A DNA stretch of 40,864 nucleotides from Mycobacterium sp. (GTDB lineage Bacteria; Actinomycetota; Actinomycetes; Mycobacteriales; Mycobacteriaceae), in assembly GCA_023264765.1 (NCBI GenBank), contig JAHFVC010000013.1:1-40864 (forward strand). The letters run 5' to 3'. A program made the translations under genes and the position numbers. Each line of letters starts with the position of its first letter. Position 1 is the first letter of the stretch. Below, piece by piece: positions 19,091 through 25,937 of this stretch. Below the pieces are notes generated by a model. It was not told the DNA's origin. It saw only the letters and a list, made by a program, of their open reading frames with translations, and did no database searches.

Positions 19091-20311
19091 ATGGCCGAAT
19101 CGGTCTCACTGGACGTGGGCGGCCGGCAGGTGCCGATCAGCAATCCCGGCAAGGTGGTCTTCCCCGATGCGGGAGTGACCAAGAGGGACCTGATCGACTA
19201 CTACCTCGCCGTCGCCGGTGGCGCGCTGCGCGGGGTCGAGGACCGCCCGATGATCCTCAAGCGGTTCGTCAAGGGCATCTCCCAGGAGGCGATCTTCCAG
19301 AAGCGCGCCCCGGAGAAACGGCCGGACTGGATCGACGTCGCCGAGCTCAAGTACGCCTCCGGCACGTCGGCCAAGGAAGCCGTGCTCACCGATGCCGCCG
19401 GCTTGGTCTGGGCCATCAACCTCGGCTGCGTCGACCTGAACCCGCACCCGGTGCGGGCCGCTGACCTCGACCATCCCGACGAACTACGCGTCGATCTGGA
19501 CCCCATGCCGGGGGTCGACTGGCAGCAGATCCTGGCCGTAGCGCAGGTCGCCCGCGAGGTGCTCGACGACCACGGGCTGACGGCGTGGCCCAAGACCTCC
19601 GGGTCGCGCGGATTTCACATCTATGCCCGCATCCACCCGCACTGGCCGTTCAAGCAGGTCCGGCTGGCAGCCGAGACGGTGGCGCGGGAGGTCGAACGGC
19701 GTGTGCCCGAACTGGCCACAGCGCGCTGGTGGAAGGAAGAACGAGGCGAACGCGTCTTCGTCGACTTCAACCAGAACGCCAAGGACCGCACCGTCGCGTC
19801 GGCGTATTCGGTGCGTGCCACCCCTGATGCCCGGGTGTCCACGCCGCTGCACTGGGACGAGGTGCCACAGTGCCGAGCGGAGTCCTTCACCGTCGCGACC
19901 GTCCCCGCCCGATTCGCCGAGATCGGTGATCCGTGGGAGGGCATGGACGACGCCCCGGGCAGCCTGGAGCAGTTGCTGACGCTGGCCAAGGCGCTGGGGC
20001 CGGCCGAGAAGCCACCCAAGGGCACGGGCAAGCGCACCATGACGATGCCGCTCATCGAGATCGCCCGCAGCAAGACGCGCGATGAGGCGCTGGCGGCACT
20101 CGAGGTCTGGCGAGGCCGTCACCCGGCCGCCGCCGAGCTGCTCGCACCGGTGGACGTACTGGTCGACGGCATGCGCGGGCCGAGCTCGATCTGGTACCGG
20201 GTGCGGGTCAATCTTCAGCACGTGCCCGAGGAGATCCGCCCTCCACAGGAACCGTTGATCGCCGACTATTCGCCGTGGGCCGGTTACAGCGGCGGGCAGT
20301 TTCGACGCTGA
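19091..20311 (+). CDS. stand-alone LigD-type primase-polymerase (PolD, Rv0269c-like)
   Basis: This 406-residue single-domain archaeo-eukaryotic primase-type polymerase matches the POL domain of DNA ligase D and the autonomous mycobacterial PolD enzymes, which add ribo- or deoxynucleotides at gaps and ends. Predicted metal ligands are Asp135 and Asp137 (RVDLDPMPG) and Asp225 (VFVDFNQN). The conserved SGSRGFH motif is at 170-176. No ligase or nuclease domain is attached. The ATG at 19091 is used; the open frame extends far upstream but overlaps fadD2 in antisense. It is divergent from fadD2 with 54 bases between. Confidence 0.9.
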   Translation: MAESVSLDVGGRQVPISNPGKVVFPDAGVTKRDLIDYYLAVAGGALRGVEDRPMILKRFVKGISQEAIFQKRAPEKRPDWIDVAELKYASGTSAKEAVLTDAAGLVWAINLGCVDLNPHPVRAADLDHPDELRVDLDPMPGVDWQQILAVAQVAREVLDDHGLTAWPKTSGSRGFHIYARIHPHWPFKQVRLAAETVAREVERRVPELATARWWKEERGERVFVDFNQNAKDRTVASAYSVRATPDARVSTPLHWDEVPQCRAESFTVATVPARFAEIGDPWEGMDDAPGSLEQLLTLAKALGPAEKPPKGTGKRTMTMPLIEIARSKTRDEALAALEVWRGRHPAAAELLAPVDVLVDGMRGPSSIWYRVRVNLQHVPEEIRPPQEPLIADYSPWAGYSGGQFRR

Positions 20312-20360
20312 GCGCAAGTTGAGGCTACTCAACAGTAAGTTCACGTCAATTATTGAGGAC

Positions 20361-20412
20361 CACTCTTAGAGAGAGTGAATTATGTTGCACTACAACATAA
20401 TTGAAAACTCTC
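20361..20412 (+). promoter_or_regulatory. nested, mutually exclusive hairpins in the leader
   Basis: Hairpin A pairs CACTCT (20361-20366) with AGAGTG (20372-20377) around a 5-base loop. Hairpin B pairs AATTATGTTG (20378-20387) with CAACATAATT (20393-20402), a perfect 10-bp stem with a CACTA loop. An outer clamp GAGAGT (20371-20376) with ACTCTC (20407-20412) extends B but uses the same bases as the right arm of A, so A and extended B cannot form together. This is the geometry of an RNA switch or a double operator. The pairing is seen; the role is inferred. Confidence 0.6.
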
Positions 20413-20495
20413 AGCAAACCCTTACGAGCGTTTCAGGCATAAGTCTTAGCAAAGTATTAATGCGTACTCCCAGGTACCTTAAATTCGACCGATAA
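20382..20495 (+). CDS. possible 37-codon upstream ORF in AT-rich leader
   Basis: An ATG inside the hairpin stem opens a 37-codon frame (MLHYNIIENSQQ...) that ends at a TAA 38 bases before the STAS gene. A purine-rich GAGAGAGTG lies 5-13 bases upstream. Codon use (ATA, AGT, TTA, AAA) is unlike the rest of the window, which argues for either foreign origin or a chance frame in AT-rich DNA. If real it could be a leader peptide whose translation decides between the overlapping hairpins. It matches no family that I recognise. Low confidence. Confidence 0.2.
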   Translation: MLHYNIIENSQQTLTSVSGISLSKVLMRTPRYLKFDR

Positions 20496-20533
20496 CTTCG
20501 GTGTTAGTTCCACACATCGAAGGGAGGCATTAC

Positions 20534-20956
20534 ATGACGATCGCATTCCGCTACGGCAACCCGGCGGTCGACTGTGACGGTGCCCAGCTGCGTGCACAGT
20601 GCCGCCATCTGGCGACCGTTGCGACGCTCACGGGAGTCATCGACGACGCCAACTTCGAGCACCTCACCCACCGGGTCCGGCAGATGGTTCTCACCGAGAA
20701 GCCGTTCGTCCTCGACCTGAGCGGCGTGACGGGACTGTCCGCCCGCGGCGTATCACTGCTCTACGGACTCGATGACGAGTGCGACCTCGCAGGGGTCGAA
20801 TGGGCCTTGGTCGCCAGCCCGCAGGTTCTCGACATCCTGCAACTGCTCGACGACGCCTTCCCGATCACCGCATCGGTTCCCGAGGCACTGCATCACTTCG
20901 CCGAGGGCACCCTTGCCCGGCGGCGCCTGCTCCCCCTGCTGCACAAGACCGCATAA
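20534..20956 (+). CDS. STAS-domain protein (anti-anti-sigma-like)
   Basis: The 140-residue cytoplasmic protein spans one STAS fold, the domain of anti-sigma-factor antagonists such as RsfA and RsfB. The core beta strand and loop FVLDLSGVTGLSARGVSLL (about residues 58-76) align with the family's VVLDLSGV..xDSSGxxxL. The Ser normally phosphorylated by an anti-sigma kinase aligns with Ala or Arg here, so it is probably not switched by phosphorylation at that site. Three Cys are present, and redox control as in RsfA is a possibility only. AGGGAGG 6 bases upstream supports the ATG at 20534. No sigma or anti-sigma gene is adjacent. Confidence 0.75.
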   Translation: MTIAFRYGNPAVDCDGAQLRAQCRHLATVATLTGVIDDANFEHLTHRVRQMVLTEKPFVLDLSGVTGLSARGVSLLYGLDDECDLAGVEWALVASPQVLDILQLLDDAFPITASVPEALHHFAEGTLARRRLLPLLHKTA

Positions 20957-20974
20957 CAAAGAAAGGCGGATCAC

Positions 20975-21037
20975 ATGTTGCTCGACGTTCGCTGGTTGAC
21001 CGCTCTCGTACGCCGTCACCGCAAGCACGCCCACTGA
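20975..21037 (+). CDS. 20-residue basic micropeptide downstream of STAS gene
   Basis: A complete small frame encodes MLLDVRWLTALVRRHRKHAH. It starts 18 bases after the STAS stop, has AAAGGCGG 5-12 bases upstream of its ATG, and ends just before a strong terminator, so it is the last gene of a two-gene unit. The N-terminal half is hydrophobic and the C-terminal half strongly basic (RRHRKHAH), consistent with an amphipathic, membrane- or nucleic-acid-binding peptide. Codon use is GC-rich and normal for the genome. No family is recognised; translation is inferred from the ribosome-binding site and placement. Confidence 0.5.
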   Translation: MLLDVRWLTALVRRHRKHAH

Positions 21038-21052
21038 CTTCATCGTCAGAGA

Positions 21053-21095
21053 AGCCTGGCTGGCGAGTCACCCGACTCGCCGGTCAGGCTTTTTT
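21053..21095 (+). terminator. strong rho-independent terminator
   Basis: AGCCTGGCTGGCGAGTC (21053-21069) pairs with GACTCGCCGGTCAGGCT (21074-21090) around a 4-base ACCC loop. The stem is about 17 bp with one mismatch and one G-U pair, followed directly by a T6 run (21090-21095). Such a canonical stem with a U-tract is unusual for mycobacteria, where most terminators lack a clear U-tract. It ends the STAS/micropeptide transcript. Confidence 0.92.
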
Positions 21096-21111
21096 ATTCA
21101 GCCCCGTCGAT

Positions 21112-21912
21112 TCAGCCCTTGTAATAGACCAGCTGATGGGTGGTCGCCAGCAGCCCGCCCGTTGTGCTCCAGATCTGAGCCGTCTGATCGAAATGCCCCG
21201 CACTGAACCGCTGGGCCTGAGCAGTGGCCAGTACGAAGTCGTCGCCTTGTGCGGCGAGTTCGGGTTCGTCGGCATGGAAATACACCGTGAACGAGATGGT
21301 GCCGGCCGGCAGGTACTGTCCGCGCCGCAAGAAGATGCGAGGGTAGAAGATGTCGCACACCGAGGTGAGCGACGCGAAGTCCAGCGGCCGCGACTGCCGC
21401 TCCCTAACCCACAGCGTGGTCACCGACGATGCGCTCTCGCCGGCGTCCGGTCCCGGCAAGCCACCCTCGACGAAGCGCATGTCGTAGTTGCGGGGCCAGA
21501 CCAGGCCGAATTGACCGCTGGCATCCACGACGCCGTCGGGCCCGGGCACCTCCGGCGCCTGCAACTCGGTGTCCGTCCAGGTCTCGCGTCGCACCGCGAA
21601 GACCGCGGTCGCCGTGGCCCTCGGCTCCCCGTCCTGGCTCAGCTCCACCAGCCAATGCTGGTTGGACCGGTTGGTACGCACCGCCCGCGCGTGGACGTCG
21701 AACTCCCCGTCGACGATGGGCGCCAGGTAGTTCACCGTGAGCGCGACGGGAAACCCGTGCACGTCGGCCTGGAGCTCGATGGCCCGGATCATGGTGGCCG
21801 CGGTGATCCCACCGAACGGGCCGACCATGTTCGCCCATTCAGGGATCGTCCGTCCGCGTAGCCGACCGTCATCCAGGGTTTCCAGCGCAATGCCGTCGTC
21901 GAACACCGTCAT
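21112..21912 (-). CDS. acyl-CoA thioesterase, double-hotdog type
   Basis: The 266-residue protein resembles TesB/4HBT_3-type thioesterases, with two hotdog repeats that hydrolyse acyl-CoA to acid and CoA. The first repeat holds the helix motif WANMVGPFGGITAATMIRAIE and the strands FPVALTVNYLAPIVDGEF. The second holds GRLLATTHQLVYYKG-like residues at the C-terminus. The ATG at 21912 starts MTVFDDGIALE; the upstream in-frame extension overlaps the divergent SDR gene and has no family character. It ends 17 bases past the terminator of the convergent STAS unit. Substrate chain length cannot be read. Confidence 0.8.
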   Translation of the reverse strand: MTVFDDGIALETLDDGRLRGRTIPEWANMVGPFGGITAATMIRAIELQADVHGFPVALTVNYLAPIVDGEFDVHARAVRTNRSNQHWLVELSQDGEPRATATAVFAVRRETWTDTELQAPEVPGPDGVVDASGQFGLVWPRNYDMRFVEGGLPGPDAGESASSVTTLWVRERQSRPLDFASLTSVCDIFYPRIFLRRGQYLPAGTISFTVYFHADEPELAAQGDDFVLATAQAQRFSAGHFDQTAQIWSTTGGLLATTHQLVYYKG

Positions 21913-21963
21913 CGGCGTGACATTACCGCGAATCCTTTGACAGGCTAACCAGTAAGGCTTACC

Positions 21964-22722
21964 GTGACCGCCATGGCAGCCCTCGCCGGTCGGCGCATCC
22001 TGGTCACCGGTGCCGCCACCGGCATCGGTGCCGCAGCGGTTGCGGTCCTCGGCGCCGCCGGTGCCCGGGTGGCCGCCACCTACCACTCGACACCGCCACC
22101 CGACGATCTGACCGCCACCTGGTTACGGTGCGACGCCCGCGACCCGGACTCGGTGCAGGACGCGGTCGGCGCGGCGGCCGACGCACTGGGCGGCCTCGAT
22201 GTGTTGGTGAACGCCGCCGGGTTGTGGCAGGCGGGCATCCCCGGCCACATCACCGCCGACCAGATCGACACGCTGTTGGCCACCAATGTCCGGGCCACGA
22301 TCCTGACCAACCAGGCCGCTCATGCCGTGATGCGCGAAAATGGCGGTGCCATAATCAATTTCGGCTCCGCGGAGGCCGTCATGGGCAGTCCCATCTCGGC
22401 CGTCTACGCCGCCAGCAAGGGGGCCGTGCAGGCCTGGACACGATCGGCCGCCAAGGCCTGGGCCGCCGATCGCGTCACCGTGAATGCACTGGCTCCGGCG
22501 GTCGAGACGCCGGGCGCTGACCGGCTGCGGGACTTTCTCGGCCCGGAGGTCGCGAAGTTCATCGACCAGCAGTTGAAGTCGACGATCCCGCTGGGCGGCA
22601 AGCTCGGCGACCCGGCAGGCCAGCTAGGGCCCGCCCTGGCGTTCCTGTGCAGTGAGGGCGCCGGTTTCATCACCGGCCAGTTGATTCCGGTCGACGGCGG
22701 CCTGATCATGGTGGGCGGCTGA
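21964..22722 (+). CDS. SDR family oxidoreductase
   Basis: This classical SDR has about 252 residues. The glycine motif TGAATGIG is at 15-22, NAAG at 83-86, and the catalytic residues are Ser135, Tyr148 and Lys152 (YAASKGAVQAW). It has the usual C-terminal GQLIPVDGGLIMVGG. Start may be the GTG at 21964 or the ATG at 21973. It is divergent from the thioesterase gene with 51 bases between, and its last 99 bases overlap the 3' end of the convergent membrane-protein gene. Closest in character to 3-oxoacyl reductase or glucose dehydrogenase-type SDRs; substrate unknown. Confidence 0.83.
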   Translation: MTAMAALAGRRILVTGAATGIGAAAVAVLGAAGARVAATYHSTPPPDDLTATWLRCDARDPDSVQDAVGAAADALGGLDVLVNAAGLWQAGIPGHITADQIDTLLATNVRATILTNQAAHAVMRENGGAIINFGSAEAVMGSPISAVYAASKGAVQAWTRSAAKAWAADRVTVNALAPAVETPGADRLRDFLGPEVAKFIDQQLKSTIPLGGKLGDPAGQLGPALAFLCSEGAGFITGQLIPVDGGLIMVGG

Positions 22723-23784
22723 GAAACCCACGCCGGCCACACACAACGCTGCCAGCACCAGCGACACCAAGGCGTACGCCAGATTCCCGATCGGGGTGCC
22801 GGCTGCGGTGACGCCGTCGGCAGCGGCGAAATAGGCAGGCAGCGCGGTCAGCCACATCGCAGCCAGCACGACGAGATACACCGGACCGAACACCACCACG
22901 AACCGATTGGACTCGGAGCGCCCCGCCTGCCACTGCCTGAGCAGAACTGGGATGGCGACCGCTGCGATCGCCACCAGTTCGATGGTGAAGACCACCGCCT
23001 GCGCGGTGAAGTTCGGTCGCTCCCCGCCGAACAACGAGAACGGGATGCTCAAGACGGCGACGCCGATCGGCACCAGAGCGCCGGCGATCACCATGCGCCA
23101 CAACAGACCTGGCGCCGAATACTTCCGGCCTGCACGTACCAGACGGGTGACGAGCAGCACCAGCACTGCAGGTCCGAGCGCCGCGAAGATCACCACGCTG
23201 GTCATCGGTACCGAGACCAGCATCGGATGGTTCAGCTTGTTGTCGGTGTTCCACGCCCACCAGCGCAGCTGCGGACCCAGCTGATCGAACACCTCATAGA
23301 AGCAGTGGTGCACGAAGCCGACGCAGACCGCCCCCACCACCAGGCCACGGTCGCGGAACACCCCGAACGCTCGCACGATCTCGTAGGCCAGCGTCGCCAC
23401 CGCGGGATAGAGCGCCACGATGTAGAGCGGAAGCCGCTCGAACAGGAACTGCACCGTGAACACGTTGTGCGCGAACACCACTCCGACGTGATCCTGCACC
23501 CCGAACACGTCGGGGAAGTAGAGCGGTATCTCGATCGACAGCAGGTAGACAATCGACGCGAACCACAGCACCAGGTTGGTGGCGTCGCCCTCGCGACGCA
23601 GGCGTCGGATCGCCCACCACAGGGCGAACACCGCGCCGGCCACCATCATCAGCTCGAGCACCGGCAGCGTCGCGTTGGACAGCGCGAACGGATTACGCAG
23701 ATGCACCACCGCGGGTGCGTCACGGCAGGTGAAATCGCCCACTCGGTGCGCGATCTCGTCGAACGTCGTATTGCACTGCGACAT
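22624..23784 (-). CDS. multi-pass membrane protein, unknown family
   Basis: The 386-residue integral membrane protein has roughly nine or ten hydrophobic helices, including LELMMVAGAVFALWWAI, LVLWFASIVYLLSIEIPLYF and AVVFTIELVAIAAVAIPVLL. No enzyme motif is recognised; conserved-looking polar spots are HHCFYEVFDQ and FAHNVF. Its ATG overlaps the stop of the di-iron protein gene by 2 bases (TGATG), so the two are translationally coupled and likely work together. Its last 33 codons lie antisense to the end of the SDR gene, and the final hydrophilic tail after the last helix could be a by-product of a late stop. Confidence 0.7.
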   Translation of the reverse strand: MSQCNTTFDEIAHRVGDFTCRDAPAVVHLRNPFALSNATLPVLELMMVAGAVFALWWAIRRLRREGDATNLVLWFASIVYLLSIEIPLYFPDVFGVQDHVGVVFAHNVFTVQFLFERLPLYIVALYPAVATLAYEIVRAFGVFRDRGLVVGAVCVGFVHHCFYEVFDQLGPQLRWWAWNTDNKLNHPMLVSVPMTSVVIFAALGPAVLVLLVTRLVRAGRKYSAPGLLWRMVIAGALVPIGVAVLSIPFSLFGGERPNFTAQAVVFTIELVAIAAVAIPVLLRQWQAGRSESNRFVVVFGPVYLVVLAAMWLTALPAYFAAADGVTAAGTPIGNLAYALVSLVLAALCVAGVGFSAAHHDQAAVDRNQLAGDETGALTAQERQGGP

Positions 23785-24692
23785 CAGCGCACCGCCCCGG
23801 CCGTGTACCACCGGGTCACATCGCCGCCGTCGTCCCACCGCTGGAACCAGCGGTCCGCGAGCTCCGGCAGCGGTTCATGCGAAGGGTCGTGAAAAGGTGT
23901 CTGGCTGAGCAACACTCGGCCCGCGGCGATCATCCGCTGCTTGCGCGGCACGGCGGCGAAGGCGGTTCCCGCGCCACTCGCCCCTCTTCCGAGTCTCTGT
24001 CGCAGCGTCTGCCGCAACCCGTAGGCGGGCAGCAGGGTGCGGGCGTCCACCTGCCGCTCGGACTCGGGGATGTGCATGTTGGCGCCGTCGGCGATGATCG
24101 CCAGCACCCCGATCATGTGCTTGACCACCCCTGGTAGCGCCCGCAGCCGGTACCAGCTGCTGCCCACCACCGCGGCATAGATCACCAGCGCCGAACTGCG
24201 GTGCTCCACCTCCTCGACGAAATGCCATACCAGCAGGGAGGCGACACGTTCGTCGCCCGGCCGGAACAGTGCGTCGTCATTGTCGAGCATCATCTTGAAA
24301 CTGGGCGTGAAGGTCGCCTCCAGGTCGGCGACATAAGCCAGCCGGAACTCCAGTGGCGTGGTGGCGGTGACCTCGTCGAAACTTGCCGTCACTGCATCGA
24401 AGGTCTGCTGCAGACCGGGATAGCTCTTGATCAGCGCCGTCACGTGCTTGCGGTGGGTGCTGGAGTGCTGGGCCTCCTGGCGCAGGAAGGCCGCCGCCTC
24501 GGCCGCCACGGCGGGATCGGTGATCAACGGTTTCGCTTCCTGGACCGCGGCCACGATCATCTGCTCGAACCCGACGGCCAGCATCGATGTCGCGTTCATG
24601 AAGAACGAGAACGCCGGATTCTGCGGATTCCAGTTCCACGGGACGTCAGCCGTGAAGTCGAATTTCGGCCGGCGCACCTCGAGATCGGTCAT
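23784..24692 (-). CDS. predicted metal-dependent (di-iron-like) hydrolase, PF10118-type
   Basis: The 302-residue protein is mostly helical and resembles the 'predicted metal-dependent hydrolase' family with a ferritin-like metal site. Candidate ligands are Glu43, Glu73 and His76 in EAQHSSTH, Glu125 in ADLEATF, and Glu161 and His164 in HFVEEVEHRS, giving two E-x-x-H motifs as in carboxylate-bridged di-iron proteins. It is followed directly by the membrane protein gene with a stop/start overlap. A TTACA-N15-TGTAA repeat upstream suggests regulator binding. No activity is established for close relatives that I know of; oxygen-dependent lipid chemistry is a guess. Confidence 0.78.
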   Translation of the reverse strand: MTDLEVRRPKFDFTADVPWNWNPQNPAFSFFMNATSMLAVGFEQMIVAAVQEAKPLITDPAVAAEAAAFLRQEAQHSSTHRKHVTALIKSYPGLQQTFDAVTASFDEVTATTPLEFRLAYVADLEATFTPSFKMMLDNDDALFRPGDERVASLLVWHFVEEVEHRSSALVIYAAVVGSSWYRLRALPGVVKHMIGVLAIIADGANMHIPESERQVDARTLLPAYGLRQTLRQRLGRGASGAGTAFAAVPRKQRMIAAGRVLLSQTPFHDPSHEPLPELADRWFQRWDDGGDVTRWYTAGAVR

Positions 24693-24712
24693 CGGACCCT
24701 CCGCATCGTTGA

Positions 24713-24737
24713 TTACACACTTTATTCACCAATGTAA
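24713..24737. promoter_or_regulatory. inverted repeat TTACA-N15-TGTAA
   Basis: TTACA (24713-24717) and TGTAA (24733-24737) lie 21-45 bases upstream of the di-iron protein start, in a locally AT-rich promoter patch. The geometry fits a TetR- or GntR-like operator. A similar TTACA-N14-TGTAA occurs at 37400-37423. The regulator is not identified, and the short arms leave room for chance. Confidence 0.4.
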
Positions 24738-24942
24738 CTTGTGATTGTCAGTCCGTGTGCCCTGCGGCGTCAAGGGCACCGCGCGGTGACGCTGACTGTT
24801 CGATTGCCATCAGCTGGCGTTGCACTGTGGAGCGACCTGAGCACTGCCTGTCGGTTGCAAGTGTGCGTAAAGCCCGCTGATACAGCCTTTTTCGGGAATG
24901 TCCGGCACCGGCGCCGTCCTTATTCTTCCGTCAACACCATGC

Positions 24943-24961
24943 CCGCGGCCGTCGGCCGCGG
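24943..24961 (+). repeat. GC-rich 8-bp hairpin upstream of secreted-protein gene
   Basis: CCGCGGCC (24943-24950) and GGCCGCGG (24954-24961) are separated by GTC and end 12 bases before the GAAGGAG ribosome-binding site of the gene at 24986. The rest of the 293-base gap (24693-24985) holds the repeat at 24713-24737 and nothing else I can recognise. The hairpin could affect translation start or mRNA stability. Confidence 0.45.
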
Positions 24962-24985
24962 ACGGACTCTCTCGAAGGAGCAGAC

Positions 24986-25297
24986 ATGCGAGATCTCTCG
25001 AAGCGAGTATGCGCAGTGGCCGGCGGTGCGGCCCTCGCCGCCGGACTGCTGATCGACCTCGTCAGCGGCGGCTCGCAGGCCGTCACCGTCGCCGGCGGGT
25101 CCGGGGATTCCTCGACCACCGGAACCTACTCGTCGCCCGTCGTCCCAGCCATGACGGTCAATGCCACGGCGAACATGAAGCTCGGTTCGACGGCCACGGC
25201 CTCCGTCCCCGCCACGACGCTGGCCACGTCCTTCGCGGCACCCACCTACAAGGCCACCCCCGCGGCGGGTTGCGTCAACAACGGCCAGTGCCCGTGA
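24986..25297 (+). CDS. small secreted Ala/Thr-rich protein
   Basis: The 103-residue product has a signal peptide: basic MRDLSKR, hydrophobic VCAVAGGAALAAGLLIDLV, and cleavage near residues 30-33. The mature part is low complexity, rich in Thr, Ala, Ser and Val, with two Cys near the end (GCVNNGQCP) that may pair. GAAGGAG 6 bases before the ATG gives a strong start. The style matches many small exported mycobacterial proteins of unknown role. It is followed 43 bases later by a TetR gene on the same strand. Confidence 0.75.
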   Translation: MRDLSKRVCAVAGGAALAAGLLIDLVSGGSQAVTVAGGSGDSSTTGTYSSPVVPAMTVNATANMKLGSTATASVPATTLATSFAAPTYKATPAAGCVNNGQCP

Positions 25298-25340
25298 CGT
25301 TGTGTGCGCGGGGATGCCGCGATCTGGAAGAGTCAACGTC

Positions 25341-25937
25341 GTGGGACGCAAAGGATGGGGCGGTGCACCACCGGCCGACGACGCCGAGGCGCGCAAACGG
25401 ATCATCGATGCCACGCAGACGATGATCGACGAGCGCGGCGCCGGCGCGACCGCACTGGCCGACGTCGCCGACGCACTCGGGATCACCCGACGGACCATCT
25501 ACCGCTATTTCACCGGCACCGAGGACCTTTTCACCGCGGTGGCGGAGGTGAGTCTGGAGGGTTTTGTCACCGATGTCGGCGCCATGACCGCCAACCTGGA
25601 TGTCACCGGTCAACTCGTGGAAGTGGTGGCGCACATCATCGAGCGACTCCCCCACGAGCCGCTACTGGAATTGCTCCTGGCCAATGACCGCACCAACAGC
25701 TTCAGCCGTGGCATGCTCACACCCGATGTCATCGCTCGCTGCCGGACCATGCTCCAGCATACCCATATCGATTGGGCGGCAATAGGTTACGACGACGGCA
25801 CACTCGACGAGCTCATCGAGTTCCTGCTGCGCAACATCCAGTCGATGATCGTCGCGCCGACCGACCCACCCCGTTCGGGCGCTCGGCTGCGGGCCTATCT
25901 GCGGCGCTGGATCGGCCCGGCGCTGACGGTCACCTGA
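25341..25937 (+). CDS. TetR family regulator
   Basis: This TetR has 198 residues from the GTG at 25341, chosen because GGAAG lies 9 bases upstream and because the earlier in-frame starts (25302, 25314) add an atypical tail. The helix-turn-helix spans about residues 32-53 (ATALADVADALGITRRTIYRYF) with TGTEDLF following. It overlaps the convergent DapB-like gene by 8 bases at its 3' end. Candidate targets are the small secreted protein or the Rieske/DapB-like operon; no operator stands out immediately upstream. Confidence 0.83.
   Translation: MGRKGWGGAPPADDAEARKRIIDATQTMIDERGAGATALADVADALGITRRTIYRYFTGTEDLFTAVAEVSLEGFVTDVGAMTANLDVTGQLVEVVAHIIERLPHEPLLELLLANDRTNSFSRGMLTPDVIARCRTMLQHTHIDWAAIGYDDGTLDELIEFLLRNIQSMIVAPTDPPRSGARLRAYLRRWIGPALTVT

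Larger units (their letters stand above)
20312..20533 (+). promoter_or_regulatory. AT-rich structured leader before the STAS gene
   Basis: These 222 bases are visibly far richer in A and T than the flanking genes. A 6-bp hairpin (GTTGAG, GCTA, CTCAAC) at 20318-20333 follows the polymerase stop. Further hairpins lie at 20361-20412. An AGGGAGG ribosome-binding site at 20521-20527 precedes the ATG at 20534. The region probably carries the promoter and a structured 5' leader; AT-rich runs of this type are also preferred by the xenogeneic silencer Lsr2. I could not fix a -10/-35 pair. Confidence 0.6.
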
